From Triplophysa rosa (lineage: Eukaryota; Chordata; Actinopteri; Cypriniformes; Nemacheilidae): a stretch of 64,000 nucleotides of DNA. The stretch covers positions 13,054,425 to 13,118,424 of the forward strand of contig NC_079910.1 in the NCBI RefSeq assembly GCF_024868665.1, in the 5' to 3' direction. The notes beneath the pieces are model-generated. The model ran no database searches and was not told where the DNA came from. It worked only from the letters and a program-made list of their open reading frames with translations. This document shows positions 1 to 22,449 of the stretch, in pieces (position 1 is the first letter of the stretch; each line of letters starts with the position of its first letter). A program made the translations under genes and the position numbers.

Positions 1-1097
1 TTTTATTGCGCTATTTCAAGAACCCGTAACATTTAAATCAAACAAGTTCCTTGTATGTAGCCCTGGTTTATTCTCCAGTGAGGAGACAGCTCATTCCCTC
101 AGGCCTGCAGAGACCCTTTGAAGGGTTGAGATATGACAGAATGTCTTCAGCTTTAATCTCCGCAGGTATTTTGTGCATCAAGCAGCACACACTGCCGGAA
201 AATCCACTCCACCTTTATATACAACACAGAGTGACCTCAAAGCTCCAACCGATAAAGGAAAGCAAATGTCTGCAGTGACTGTCAGCTTGGCTTGAATGTA
301 CTTGTCAAAACCACACCCTTTATGAGGAAAAAGGGGGAAGCGTGTTGGGGTGGAGGGGATATAGTCAACGAAACTGAGACCTCCTATTGCTCAACAGTGC
401 ACAGAGATTATAAAGCTAAACACAACGTCATTCTTGTACTTGTGTGTATGACAGAGGACAAGCCTTTTCACTTCCTCATGTTAGATAGATAAACCAGCAT
501 ACAGTGAAAATGCACAGATGGCCATTTTTAGGCAGTTTACACGGCTGTTAGGGTTAAGTCATCTAAATTCCTGGGTTTGGGAAAGGGTTTGTTCGGCCTG
601 TGGTCTATGAGAATGAAACTAAGTCTTCTTCACATACTTTTGTGCCCCTTGAATGACATTTAAATTGTCAAACAGATCAAATCTATGTCTGTGGTTTGTC
701 ATTTCAGCTTCACTTTCTACAAGCTGTACTGTTTAGTCTGTAGCTGGAGGATACAGCATATTTTTTTTTAAATATTTTTAATACTGTTTTCAAAACAATG
801 TATAAAGACTTTGGAAGAACATTTGAAAGAGGTGTGTTTCAGAACAGCTAGAACCAGAGCTGACACTTACAAATGAGTAATTCATTGTAAATAGGGGTGT
901 ATATTTAAAAAGCAAACAAATGACACATTGATTGTCGAGATAAGTGTTACCTTTTCAAAATTACATTTATAAACTTCCCTACTGTAGACACAACTGTAAA
1001 TATACTTCAGCTTTAGTGACTCTCTGTTTTGAGTTCTTTGAAATGCCTTAAATAATGTGGGATGATGATAAGTGAAAATGAGGATGTTGGCAACATT

Positions 1098-1405
1098 TAA
1101 AAGGACAGTTCACACCAAAATGAAAATGCATTTACTTACCTTCTTGTCAAACCTGTATAATGTGTATAACTTTCGCAGGAAATATTTTGAAGAATGCTGG
1201 TAACCAAAAAATGCCTGTACCCATTTACTTCTATCGTATAGACACAAAACCAACGCAAGTCTAAAGGTGCCGTCCTTGTTCGGTTAGCAACATTCTTCAA
1301 AATATCTTTTTTGTTTTTCTTTGGAAGAATCATACAGGATTGAAATGACAAGAGGGTGAGTGAATGATAACAGACGTTTCATTTTTGGGTGAACTATCCC
1401 TTTAA
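1098..1405. mobile_element. TTAA-flanked palindromic MITE, copy 1
   Basis: The ends are inverted copies of a GTTCACxCxAAAATGAAAAT-type sequence, and the right end reads GGTGAACTATCCCTTTAA. The middle has the family's 'ATATTTTGAAGAATGxTGGTAACCAA' core in both orientations. TTAA flanks both sides, as expected for an element that inserts at TTAA. It has no coding capacity. The same family recurs at nine other places in the window. Confidence 0.8.
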
Positions 1406-1577
1406 TGTCCCATGTAAACATCCTATACAAAACTTAACCATGGTTTAAGTAGAGTAATCAACGTTTTCTTTTCTTCGTATTTAAACAATTAAACAAACCA
1501 CAAATTAACCATGGTCACACTAATAAAAACTAATGTTTGACCATGATATTTGCAGTAAAATTATGGTAATACAATAG

Positions 1578-1761
1578 TACACTCTAAAAGAATGCTGGGT
1601 TATTTTCAACCCAACATTGGGTCAAACCCAGCCATTGGGTTATAAATTATCCCAACATTACATTTGTTGGGTCAAACCGTCAAATATAACCATTTGATTT
1701 GAGTTCGTCCTTTTCTTACCCAACACTGGGTTGAAAAAACACCAGCATTATTTAGAGTGTA
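1578..1761. mobile_element. Small inverted-repeat element with TACACTCTAAA ends
   Basis: Both ends read TACACTCTAAA inward, followed by AATGCTGG-type sequence, and the interior has repeated 'CCCAACATTGGGT'-like palindromes. At 184 bp with no ORF it is a typical non-autonomous MITE. The terminal TA may be the target duplication, which would suit a Tc1/mariner-type origin, but that assignment is inferred. Confidence 0.65.
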
Positions 1762-2249
1762 ATGCATTATCTCATTCCTCTTTGCTATACAACAATGATG
1801 GTTAAAACCATGGTTCAATTATCACATCATTAGTAAATTGACTAACTGAACAGGTGCATCTCAAAATATATGCATATTGGGTCATATCTGTTACAAAGAT
1901 CACTCGCCCTCGGTGTGTTCTCAACTAAAATAGTTCATAGAATTGTTAACACTTTATGTTATCATGGCAATATTTCATTATCAAAGCAACAAATATGTGT
2001 AAACATGAAGTTTTCTAGAAGATAGCAACAAATGAACTATAGCTAATCGTTATTACTCAGCCAACAAAGAGAAGAGATGGCAAAAGAAGATAGTTAAAAC
2101 AGCCCAACTGCACCATGAGCACGCGAGAAAAGACCGTTTCTGGCCTGGGTGTAGTGACATTGAGCTGTCAAAGTTGACTGTGGCGTCTTTGATGCCCAAT
2201 AATGCTGTCTAGGAAGGCAGCTCGCTAATATCAGGAGTTTACGCAAAGT

Positions 2250-2900
2250 TACGGAATGCATTAAACTGAGAGATCGCGAGTGACAGCGCAGAAACCTTGT
2301 AAACAACCCACCGTGGTCGAGACTCGAGCGAAGAGCCGCAGCTCTGCACTGACAGCAGCGTCGGTGACTTCCGCGGTCCGAGCGGAGTGGGCTGCAGGCT
2401 GCTGGGGGAGAGGAGATTCCCCTGCGAAGAGAACGACGAGCCTCTCTCCCTGTCCAGCAATACCTCAGCGCTCCCGGCTTTATAGAACCCAGAATCCGAC
2501 GGCAGAACCAGAATGGGTGGGACGCTTAGCAGCCCGAGTTTGTGGGCTGAGAGGTTGGTAAAGGTCCCATCGCTGCTCGCAGCAACGGACAGTTCGCTCA
2601 CAGCCGCGCCGAATTCAGCGCCCCGGAGTTCAGCATCACCGGGGGCCGCCGTGCAGCTCGCATTGCTCCGCACAGGCCGTCCGTCCAGTGATATATTAGT
2701 GAGGAATAAAAGCGCAGCTTGTCTTCTCCGAGAGTCTTTACTTTTCCGCAGATGCTCTCTGTGCAGTTTGCCCGCGCATGGGTTTAGTGTGCTCTGCGCA
2801 CTGCACGCAGCAGCCGCCATTCTCATGTAAAGCACTCTTCTGACACTCCGATGCGTTTCTTTCTACCGCGGCGCTACTCTCTCTCGGACACGCCCAGTGC
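2250..2900. other. CpG island over the Cables promoter and exon 1
   Basis: This block is visibly GC-rich and dense in CG dinucleotides, while the DNA on both sides is AT-rich. It covers the whole first coding exon of the Cables gene and the bases just upstream of its start codon. That is the usual arrangement at a broadly expressed vertebrate promoter. Confidence 0.8.
2296..2820 (-). CDS. cables2: Cables family protein, coding exon 1 (5' part of gene)
   Basis: This is the first coding exon, 175 codons, ending in phase 0 at an AAG|GTTTCT donor. It begins at an ATG opening a MAAAACS segment; an in-frame ATG further upstream lacks the purine context. Residues about 31-51 contain SRRRQAALLFLTNISLDGRP, the conserved N-terminal signature of Cables proteins. 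The rest of the exon is low-complexity Ser/Ala/Gly/Leu sequence, as in mammalian Cables exon 1. Cables proteins are cyclin-box adaptors that link CDK2, CDK3 or CDK5 to tyrosine kinases such as Abl and Wee1; the cyclin box is in later exons, beyond the left edge. CABLES1 and CABLES2 are hard to separate on this exon: DSRRRQAAL is more like CABLES2, LTNISLDGRP more like CABLES1. I prefer cables2 because CABLES2, CCM2L and XKR7 share human chromosome 20. Family call is firm, paralogue call is moderate. Confidence 0.82.
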
Positions 2901-2906
2901 AACCTG

Positions 2907-2962
2907 ATTGGCTCATTGTAGGGGCTTTGGTAAATAGACAGAGCGTGCGTGGATATGATTGG
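2907..2962 (-). promoter_or_regulatory. Two CCAAT boxes upstream of Cables
   Basis: Two CCAATCA sites on the minus strand (cores at 2907-2911 and 2958-2962) lie about 87 and 138 bases upstream of the Cables start codon, 51 bases apart, next to the CpG island. Paired CCAAT boxes bound by NF-Y are typical of TATA-less CpG-island promoters. Binding is inferred. Confidence 0.5.
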
Positions 2963-4270
2963 CTGTAGAGTCTTTATCGTGAAACGTTTGAAAAGAAAAT
3001 GCACAGGCGCGCACAAGCTGCACACAGTACAAAATAACAGAGACAATTTAGATGCGACGTTTCTGTTTGTTATTACGTATATATACATAAATCAGCAGTC
3101 TTAAATGAAAGTTTTGATATAGGTTGCTGAAACCAACAGACAAAGCCTCTAAATAACATGGATTTGTGTAACTGAACTTTTGACATAAAACATGACATTT
3201 AACCTTACGAAAATGAATCATGGTTGTAGCCAAGTGTAGTAGGCATTTTGGTGCATTGATTAGGCTACTATTGGCAAAACCATCTTTTTACTACAGTAAT
3301 TATTTTTATTTGTTTATTTTTGTTCCAACTGTAGTAAAACCATACTTTTTGGGTCTTAAATCGTGGTTAATTTTCTCGAGGGTAGTTAGCAATTGTCCTC
3401 CCGACAATTTTCTTGTGTGACAACTAGCCCCTGTCTCTTTATAAAGACATTGTAATAGTTAAACTATTGTGTTTTTATTATTAACAGTAGCCTACTTAAG
3501 CATCAATGATCATTGTTTGAGTAATACCATTATCTGGGTGTGAGAATAGGTTTATCACTCTCTCTCTCACCCTGTTCTTCTCTGCGGTCCTGCCCAGTCT
3601 TATTACATAACTGTCTTATTACATAGCCTGACATGTGCCTGTGCCATTTTGATAACCCTCAATAATGGGCACAGAGCCCATCCACACTCCACGGCTGGCA
3701 CAGATAAGAGAGCAGGGAGGGGAAGGGCACTGCATTGTGGCAAGGTGCTTCTGGAAAGAATGCCATGACTGAGTTTTTCATGAGCTAGTCTCCCTGCAGA
3801 CCGGAGCACAGTTCAGTACAGAGAAGATTACTGTGTACCGGGTGTGAAAAACCTTATTCCTTCTTTTATCACTGCCATCATCAAAACCCTCTTTTTTGCT
3901 TTTATGTCTTGGTGACCTTTTCTTCAAATATTACAAACTCTCTTTCTGGATCTCCCTCACTGTGATGGTGCTCTGAATTCATTCACGAGAAACATGAAAC
4001 GACCAACCCTGCATGCAAATGATATTCAGATACAGATGCAAACTGGATGCAAAAATAATAAACAGCACCTCTGTGGTCAGGCAACGTGCATGCAGGTATA
4101 AATGTTTAACTTTTATAAAAAGACATAATAGAGATACAGTAGTATATTACACCAAAGTTAGAAGAACATTTGAGAGATAAAACCGGTTTTCAGATGTTCT
4201 CCAGTGCATCAGGTATACAGTAGTTTTACATTAAAACTATAAAAACAGGAGAGATCAATTTGGGGCTATT
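2963..4270. other. Spacer between ccm2l and Cables
   Basis: This spacer separates the ccm2l stop codon from the Cables promoter region. It must hold the ccm2l 3' untranslated region. One possible AATAAA signal on the minus strand sits at 3474-3479, about 790 bases past the stop, but nothing proves its use. I see no other gene or mobile element here. Confidence 0.45.
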
Positions 4271-14852
<10,582 letters not shown>

Positions 14853-15063
14853 ATTGAGCAGCCTGATGCTAGCTTGTGTGTCTCTCTGTAGGACAGGCCC
14901 AATCTCTTCTCATCCCCCTGGAGCCAGCAGGACTACTCAGGAAACACACTTCCTGCTGGACAGGAAACTCCACCAGAGAGTCTAAAATCCCCAGCACCTT
15001 CAATCTCAAAGTACTGATAATATACACACAGCCACAATACTCACACAGTTATAAAGTGAACAT

Positions 15064-15402
15064 ACACACACACACACACACGCACGGCTTTGGTTGACTA
15101 TCCCCCTGGGGACAGTCCATAGGCGTAATGTTTTTTATACTGTACAAACTGTATATTCTATCCCCTATCCCTAACCCTATCCCTAAACCTAAAGATCATA
15201 GAACACTTTTTGCATTTTTAGATTTGTAAAAAATATTGTTCTGTACAATTTATAAGCTTGTTTGCCCCTGAGGACCTCAATTTTGGTCCCCACGGTGACA
15301 CGAGTCCCCATGTGTTGGTGTGTATTCATGTTTAGGTCCCCACCGGGATATACAAACATGAACGCACACACGCACACACGCGCACACGCGCACACGCACG
15401 CA

Positions 15403-15434
<32 letters not shown>

Positions 15435-15443
15435 CACACACAC
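15064..15443. repeat. Fish interspersed repeat flanked by CA microsatellites
   Basis: CA runs (15064-15083 and about 15364-15443, the latter with CACG variants) flank a unit containing 'TTTTTTATACTGTACAAACT', 'CTAACCCTATCCCTAAACCT' and 'TTATAAGCTTG'. I know this arrangement as a common teleost repeat. The telomere-like CCCTAAxx run is part of that unit. Confidence 0.65.
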
Positions 15444-15689
15444 TTCCCTGTTGATTAGAGGAACTAATGGCACTCGTTGACACAGAAGCCTAAAACACAG
15501 GTAGGCTACTTAAACCACACCTGCATGGCTGATAAAACAAACACAACAGTTCTTGAAAAAAATCAAGAAAACTCCGCCTACTCGTGGTGAGTTGTGGGTA
15601 ATATCAGCCGTCAAGAGTTTTTATTTATTTATTTATTTTTATTATTAACTGAACATTCGAAATAAAATGGCCTGGCACAAAAGAGTAAA

Positions 15690-16440
15690 TGTCGAAATAG
15701 ACATCAGACAAGCATCATTCTGCACTTCGAATTTCTACCGGAAGTAGTAGACCATCCGGGAATCTTTGGAACACTATTTTCAACATACTACTAATAGACC
15801 GTTTTCACAATGACGTCAGTTAACTTCCGCGTTTCGCAAAGCAGTGTATTCCAAGTTCCGGTTCGCTATCATACCGGAGATTTCTCAGTAAAATGCAGGT
15901 ATGTTTAACAAAAACAACCCGGAATCTAGCTACCAGGACTTATAGCAAGAATATGACTTGACTAAACAGAGAAGTTGAGGATCACCAGCAGATGGCAGTA
16001 GTGCAACACAATGGCTGCAAGATGCCGGTAAAAACCAAGAAGAAGAAGTTTTGATCGGGTCGTGAGGAAAAAATAACTGCTGAACCTTCACTAATTAACA
16101 AGTAAAAGAGATAACATTACATCTCCCGCAGAGAAGTAGTGCTGGTGGAAGTAAGCAAACACTGTTTCAGAAGATGCGTGACGTCATGTGAAAAGGGCCT
16201 ATTGGGACATTCTAAATCTACTTTCGAATACTATTAGGACGGATAGTATGCGGATTGGAACGCAGGGAATGTTCTGAATTCAGTGGGGCGTGTACGAATC
16301 AATTTATTTGACAATGGCTGAATCCGAAATGGCATACTCAATGAGTAGGTACTCAATTTCAGTAAGTACCTACTTAACGGGGGATAAATGGGTACGTACT
16401 GTTTTGCCTGAATGGCTGTAGTATGAATGCGATCGGCCAT
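15690..16440. repeat. Degraded repeat cluster with nested element
   Basis: Pieces such as 'GTAGTAGACCATCCGGGAA' and 'AGTATGCGGATT' match, in inverse orientation, the element at 55811-56314. Inside, at about 15793-16204, is a second element with inverted ends AGACCGTTTTCACAATGACG and AGGCCCTTTTCACATGACG. The outer unit was therefore present first and was then interrupted. Confidence 0.55.
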
Positions 16441-16451
16441 CGTACGCCATA

Positions 16452-17660
16452 TACAGTCGTGGCCAAAAGTTTTGAGAATGACACAAAATATTAATTTTCA
16501 CTAAGTCTACTGCTTCAGTGATTTTTATATGTTTTTGTCAGATGTTACTATGGTATACTGAAGTATAATTACAAGCATTTCATAAGTGTCAGAGGATTTT
16601 ATTGACAATTACATTAAGTTTACGCAAAGACTCAATATTTGCAGTGTTGACTCCTTCTTTTTCAAGACCTCTGCAATTCGCCCGGGCATGCTGTCAATCA
16701 ACTTCTGGGCCACATCCTCACTGATGGCAGCCCATTCTTGCATAATCAATGCTTGGAGTTTGCCAGAATTTGTAGGTTTTTGTTTTGCTTGAGGATTGAC
16801 CACAAGTTCTCAATGGGATTAAGGTCTGGGGAGTTTCCTAACCATGGACCCAAAATGTTGATGTTTTGGTCCCCGAGCCACTTAGTAATTACTTTTGCCT
16901 TATGGCAAGGTGCTCCATCATGCTGGACAAGGCATTGTTCATCACCAAACTGTTCTTGGATGGTTGGGAGAAGTTGCTCTCTGAGGATGTTTTTGTGCCA
17001 TTCTTTGTTCATGGCTGTGTTCTTAGGCAAAATTGTGAGTAAACCCACTCCCTTGGCTGAGAAGCAACCCCACACATGAATGGTCTCAGGATGCTTTACT
17101 GTTGGCATGACACAGGACTGATTGTAGTGCTCACCTTTTCTTCTCTGGACAATCTTTTTTCCGGATGCCCCAAACAACCGGAAAGGGGATTCATCAGAGA
17201 AAATGACTTTACCCCAGTCCAATCCCTGTACCTTTTGCAGAATATCAGTCTGTCCCTGATGTTTTTCCTAGAGAGAAGTGGCTTCTTTGCTGCCCTTCTT
17301 GACACCAGGCCATCCTCAAGAAGTCTTCGCCTCACTGTGCGTGCAGATGCACTCACACCTGCCTGCTGCCATTCCTGAGCAAGCTCTGCACTGGTGGTTC
17401 CCCGATCTCGCAGCTGAATCAACTGTAGAAGACGATCCTGGCGCTTGCTGGACTTTCTTGGGCGCCCTGAAGCTTTCTGCACAACAATTGAACCTCTCTC
17501 CTTGAAGTTTCTGATGATCCAATAAATGGTTGATGTAGGTGCAATCTTACTAGCAGCAAAAACCTTGCCTGTGAATCCCTTTTTGTGCAAAGCAATGATG
17601 ACTGCACGTGTTTCCTTGCAGGTAACCATGGTTAACAGAGGAAGAACAATGATTTCCAGT
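16452..17660 (-). mobile_element. Tc1-type transposon, truncated at its 5' end
   Basis: One terminal inverted repeat is intact: TA followed by CAGTCGTGGCCAAAAGTTTT at 16452-16473. The element then carries a decayed Tc1 transposase on the minus strand. The matching inverted repeat expected beyond the transposase start is missing; recognisable sequence stops near 17660, where an unrelated TAGGGATGGGCATTT sequence begins. The copy cannot move. Confidence 0.85.
16609..17629 (-). pseudogene. Tc1 transposase pseudogene, two frameshifts
   Basis: Tc1/mariner transposases cut and paste DNA at TA sites, using a paired helix-turn-helix N-terminus and a DDE catalytic core. The likely start is the MVTCKET Met at 17629. 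The first frame carries the DNA-binding half (ASKIAPTSTIYWIIRNFKERG, GRPRKSSKRQ). Near 17222-17230 the frame shifts, and the second frame continues with VIFSDESPF, VQHDGAPCHKA and DLNPIENLW, which supply the catalytic D, D and E (DD34E spacing). A second shift near 16800-16810 moves the C-terminal tail (SMPGRIAEVL) to a third frame. All catalytic residues are still visible but no intact product is possible. Confidence 0.88.
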
Positions 17661-18602
17661 AGGGATGGGCATTTTTGATCATATTTCATTTCGAGTACTG
17701 GACAGGTTTGAAAAACGAGTACTCGATTAATTGGGGGCGGGGCATTAGAGGGGGCGGGGCGTGTCCCCCGTACCATGGTGACAATGAAAAGATTTTAATT
17801 ACAACACTGATACGAAAATTTATGTTAATAAAACTATAAGATTGAGTAAATAATTAAATCGACACTGTTAGATTATTAAAAATTCACTATCAATGTTTTT
17901 GAAAATAAAGTAAACATTTAAAAGAAATATCAGCATGAGATGAAACATCATCTCTGCCCTGTCACATTTCTGTCTGTCAGTGTCTGACGATAAAGTCTCT
18001 CTTCTAAAAGAGCCAGAAGTCTTACAAATGTCTCCAAATAGTTTCAGAAGCGATCGCAGCAATTTCACAAACTGTGCTTAGATTTGCCAGGTCTCAAACC
18101 AAAAGTGAATATTACTGACGATTTCAGTAGGCTATATAAAAACTCAAACATTTCACATCGAATTTACCCAAATGCAAATTATTTTGCCTATACAACCGGC
18201 ATTCATTCAGCTGCTCTAATTCTGTTTCAACAATTGTCTCATTTTTTTCATATAAGCAATTTTAGGGAAAACATCTGGGACCAAGTTAGTACCTACGCTA
18301 CATGAAACAACTGTAAACACCATCAAATCTCAAGTCTGCGCGGCTTTGTTGACAGCATTAGTTCATGAAAAACGGCAAATGCTCTGTTTTGTGAGTTGCT
18401 TTGGATAAAGCGTGTAATAAATAAATGTACATGTAAAATATTATAGAAACAAGTAAATAATCATGCTTACATTAATGCGCTAGCCACAAAAGTGAATGGG
18501 TGAAGAGTTTGGTCCATTTCACTTCGAAGTGACATAACAGCCCCTTTATACCCTTGTACATATTCAAGTTACTTGGTTTAGCGGATTCACATAGTCAAAG
18601 TC
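17661..18602. other. Spacer with a hAT-end fragment
   Basis: Just after the Tc1 break is TAGGGATGGGCATTTTTGAT followed by 'GAGTACTCGATTAATTGGG', which looks like one end of a hAT-type element; I could not find its partner end. Near 18393-18435 is a degraded copy of the 'TTGCTTTGGATAAAGCGT' tail motif. No gene is seen. Confidence 0.4.
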
Positions 18603-19098
18603 CAGTGTTGGGTGTAACTAGTTACTAAGTAATTAGTTACTGTAATTTAATAACTTTTCCCTTGAAAAAGTAAAGTAAGGGATTACTCTTAATTTTCTGT
18701 AATTTAATTACAGTTACTTCTAAAGTAATTAAACTAAATACTTTGTGTAATATGTGTGTGCAATAGTGGAATTGACATCAAAATTCAAAGTCTAACTTTA
18801 AAATGAATGCTTTAATGTATAATTCTCACATTTGTAATACTTTGGTCAGTAAATAAGAGTACTTTATGTAGTTTAATATTATTTATTTGAATGAATTAAA
18901 TAAGCAGTTTCATGTCTATCCTTCAATCACTTAACTAATCAAGGTTGATGTAGGATATAGAAAGTAATTAGTAATTAGTAATAAGTAATTAAATACCTTT
19001 TGGAGAAAGTCATTTGTACAGTAATCTAATTACACTATTGAATATGTAATTAGTAACTAGTAATTAATTACTTTTTCAAAGTAACTTACCCAACACTG
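18603..19098. mobile_element. Non-autonomous hAT element with perfect 8-bp duplication
   Basis: The ends read CAGTGTTGGGT inward on both sides. The flanks are TCAAAGTC at 18595-18602 and TCAAAGTC at 19099-19106, a perfect 8-base target duplication, diagnostic of hAT transposons. The 496-base interior is made of GTAATTAGTTACT-type words and has no coding capacity. Confidence 0.92.
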
Positions 19099-19209
19099 TC
19101 AAAGTCAAAGTTGATATGACATAAAAGTCAAAGTCGATATGACATAACATGCAGACAAGTGATTTTTATTAAACTAATCTATTATTTCTGGGACTTTAGA
19201 AATCCTTAA

Positions 19210-19625
19210 ACATTGTATGGCCATCCATCGCAATGCTTAGCGTGTTTGACCTCATTATAGAAGTGGTGTCAATCATGCTGCAGTTACTGGTTGCATCCAC
19301 AGGGGGGCAGTGTGCACCAGGACTTGTCATATAATGGGGAGTGGCACTTCTGAGTGAGGTTTCACTGTAGGAGAATAGAAGAGAGCTAAACACCTGCAGA
19401 GAGACAGCATGCTCACTCACCACCAAAAAGCTGTTCAAAAACCCACAGTTATAACCTTTATATCCTCTGATAGTGTAAAGCAATGTTATAGCCTAGTTGG
19501 AACAGCTCTGACTTTTTAACATTTGTGCAGCGTAGAGGTGCCGGTTATCAGTAACTGCAGCATGATTGACACCACTTCTAATGTCAAACTCAAACCTGCT
19601 AAGCATTGAGATGGCGATTCAGTGG
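19210..19625. repeat. Inverted-repeat element
   Basis: The left arm (about 19215-19297) and right arm (about 19540-19620) are inverted copies; the shared core is CAGTAACTGCAGCATGATTG followed by ACACCACTTCT. About 240 bases separate the arms. It looks like a MITE whose exact ends are worn away. Confidence 0.6.
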
Positions 19626-20015
19626 TATAAATTCAGTGTTGCACATCCAGAGGATGAGAGTTGCCCAATAAAGTGTGTCGGATACATTCACTATGTATGT
19701 TTAATTAAAAGTTATATTCTACACCCATGAGTACATCCCGTGACATGAACTTCTTTAAGTTATGCAGAAATGTAAAGTTTCTAGTGACACTGCAGTAGGA
19801 TTGCTGAACATCCCAGGAAAACATGGTAGCTCAGTTTAAGGAGGAACAGATCACATGAACCCAATGCCATACTGGGGCAGTGGCCAAACAGACCCAGGAA
19901 ATTTTAGGCAGATGATCTGTGCCGTAATGAAGCCTGAGACAGCAGTGAACTGTTTGAAGACAACATTAAAGCAACATTAAACCTAGTATTATATTAACAC
20001 GCAGAGTTATTGCGC

Positions 20016-20310
20016 TTAAAGTGATAGTTCACCCAAAAATGAAAATTCTGTCATCATTTACTCACCCTCTTGTCGTTTCGAAGCTGTTTGACAAGTTGGT
20101 AGAAAGTTGGTAACCGAACAGCTCTGGCCCCCATTCACTTCAATATATGGACACAAAACCAATGCAAGTGAATGGGGTCCAGTTCACAACATTCTTCAAC
20201 ATATCTTCTTTTGGGTTCTGCAGAAGAAAAAAAGTCATACAGGTTTGAAATGACAAAAGGGTGAATAAATGATGACAGAATTTTTATTTTTGAATGAACT
20301 ATCCCTGTAA
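20016..20310. mobile_element. Palindromic MITE, copy 5
   Basis: The left end is TTAA plus AGTGATAGTTCACCCAAAAA. The right end is TGAATGAACTATCCCTGTAA, slightly mutated. The centre holds 'CCCCATTCACTT' and its inverse 'AAGTGAATGGGG'. Confidence 0.82.
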
Positions 20311-20859
20311 TTCATTTGTGCACATTATTGCAAAGAAAAGAAACTATCTTGTATCTTTCATCAAAATATAATCGAATATGACTTTCAGACTCATACAGTG
20401 TTAACTGAAAAAGCTATTTAGGAATGGTTTTAACTGAAGTAACTCATGCAGCCTTTTCTATTATTTTCCCCAGTAGAACATCCAAATATTTTTTTTATTT
20501 CATTTGTGTAACTACTGTCTGTATTAATATATGTTTACTGTAAAGCTGCATGGCAACAATGCATGTATTGCTGGATTGCATATAGTGTAAAAGTGAAGTT
20601 CTCTCTCGTAGAGTGTACTGTTGACCTGAAGAACCCCAGTGTGTCTCTGTGTTTTTGTTAGAGGTTGCTGTTGACCCTGTTAAGGGCATGAGCAGAAGAA
20701 GTGAGGAGAGGAAATAATGGTGGGTCGGCTTTCAGGACAGGGCCACATTCACAAACTCAGGCCAAACACACATCATATGTACATGCTTAATGATCCTGCA
20801 GCTGTCAATAGATTCATCTCAGTGTATGTTTCATTCTTCTTGTCACCATGTAACATACA

Positions 20860-21637
20860 GAAAGTAGATGATAGGTGGGCCTGTAAAATTGTGGGTGGGC
20901 CGGAATAATCCGCATCTCCCTTTCAACCGGAGTAATTTCCAATTTTTATAACCATCTCTTGTGAAAGTAAACTCGGTGTGTACCTCAGGAAAATGTCTGC
21001 ATGCTTTACAAAATATGGCACCTTTTGTATTGCTATATTCAATCCATTTAAACTGTTCATCCCAATAAGAACTGAAGGAGCATGGCTTTCCATCAATTAC
21101 GATATCAATTATTAAAATAATCCATCAATTATTTTCTGTTCTTTTATCGCGGACTAATCTGGAGGTGGACAAATTGGATTTACTAATTCGGAAGCCGGCT
21201 GAGTGAGAATATCAGTGAAGGCCGAAGCACAAATGCTGCCATTAGCACTCGACTCATTGGATGATGCTGTGTGTATTTCACCTTCATTTCCAGGTGCCTC
21301 AGTGTGTGTTTCTTCAGCTTCTTTATCTAGACGTGGCTTTTTGAAAAATTGCCACATGGATAGCTGTTTGTTTAGCCATGTTTACCTGATCATTGAAAGA
21401 GAATCTACAGACAGCGATATTGGCGCGCAGCGTAACTGCCGTAACGTAACTGACGTCACGTGAGCGCATTCTTAATAATATTTGGATATTATTATTAATA
21501 AACAAACAATTAAAATGTTTTCATTTAATTCATACAATTCAAATTTAGAATTAAGGTAAAAAAATAATATTTAATAATATTAAAAATAATTTTCTTGGCT
21601 CTGACTGGGTGGGCCACCTGTTGTAGTTCCGCCCCTG
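20860..21637 (-). mobile_element. Degraded hAT transposon with N-terminal transposase remnant
   Basis: The right end on the minus strand reads CAGGGGCGGAACTAC, a typical hAT terminus. A 67-codon open frame at 21154-21357 starts MWQFFKKPRLDKEAEE, resembling the first residues of hAT transposases before their zinc finger, and then ends. The left end is unclear; a 'GTGGGTGGGCC' match to the right end lies near 20890. Most of the transposase is gone. Confidence 0.5.
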
Positions 21638-22313
21638 TGTAACATGTATTAACACTTTTGTATCAAGACTTTGATGAGCAGAGTTTTAAAGAGAGGATGA
21701 AAACAGTGTCAGTGAAGTTAACAAAATGGCCAAAATTTACAGCACATTTAATACAATTTATTTGATATTATTCTCCTACGTTTTTAATTTAGAGACACCG
21801 AATATGAAAATGAATGAATGAGTAAATGAGTGAATGACAGATCAGAGCTGAAATTTTAAGATGCAAGAAATTACTGTACTCACAGAACACGTTCTTGCAC
21901 ACTGTAAAATCCCATAAAAAAACTGGGCACCAGTAAAAAACGTAAAATAACCTTTTTCCACGTTTTCGTAAAAATTTGCAGTCATTTTCTGTCAAAATCT
22001 GTAAAAAAATCCAGTAAATTTCTGTAAAAGTTATGACAATAGGTGACCAAACGAAACCCAATGCAGGGTTCTCTGAATGGAGGTAAAAAAGCATAAAAAA
22101 GCCACACATGACCAAAGTCAAATGTAAAAATAGCGCAGACTGAAAGCGTGTGCATGTCCTGTGTGACCGTCCCCCTTATAGTGCAGCATAATTACAGCAA
22201 GCGTGCATCATTTGCTTCTCCATCAGAATCTTTACACTGGACAGCAGGATCCTGTCACTGACAATTACCCACAATGTCTCTGTGTATTCTTGCTTGGTTT
22301 TGAGACCAAAATC

Positions 22314-22317
<4 letters not shown>

Positions 22318-22384
<67 letters not shown>
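22318..22384. repeat. (GA)n microsatellite
   Basis: About 66 bases of uninterrupted GA dinucleotides. The run makes an artificial Arg-Glu open frame on one strand and Ser-Leu on the other. Confidence 0.97.
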
Positions 22385-22385
<1 letters not shown>

Positions 22386-22449
22386 GATGCCTTGTGATAA
22401 TTTTGTAATCGGAGGGAGGTATTTACAATCGTTGTAACTCAAAAGTGCT

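Larger units (their letters stand above)
1..2295 (-). other. Left part of Cables intron 1, no exon seen
   Basis: This stretch lies downstream of the splice donor of Cables exon 1 and should be the start of that gene's first intron. I see no further Cables exon in it. It carries two small inverted-repeat elements (1098-1405 and 1578-1761, listed separately). The rest is AT-rich unique-looking DNA without recognisable genes. Confidence 0.6.

Noticed and set aside
2280..2830. Plus-strand open frames in the CpG island
   Set aside because: High GC content lowers stop frequency on both strands. The minus frame has the Cables signature; the plus frames have none.
15160..15195. Telomere-like CCCTAA/CCCTAT run
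   Set aside because: It is degenerate, only a few units long, and part of a dispersed fish repeat, so an internal telomere relic is not supported.
15189..15483. Cys-Val and His-Thr rich frames on both strands
   Set aside because: They are produced by the CA/CG microsatellite.
17630..17776. Longer N-terminus for the Tc1 transposase frame
   Set aside because: The extra 49 codons run past the element's break into unrelated sequence; the family start is the MVTCKET Met.
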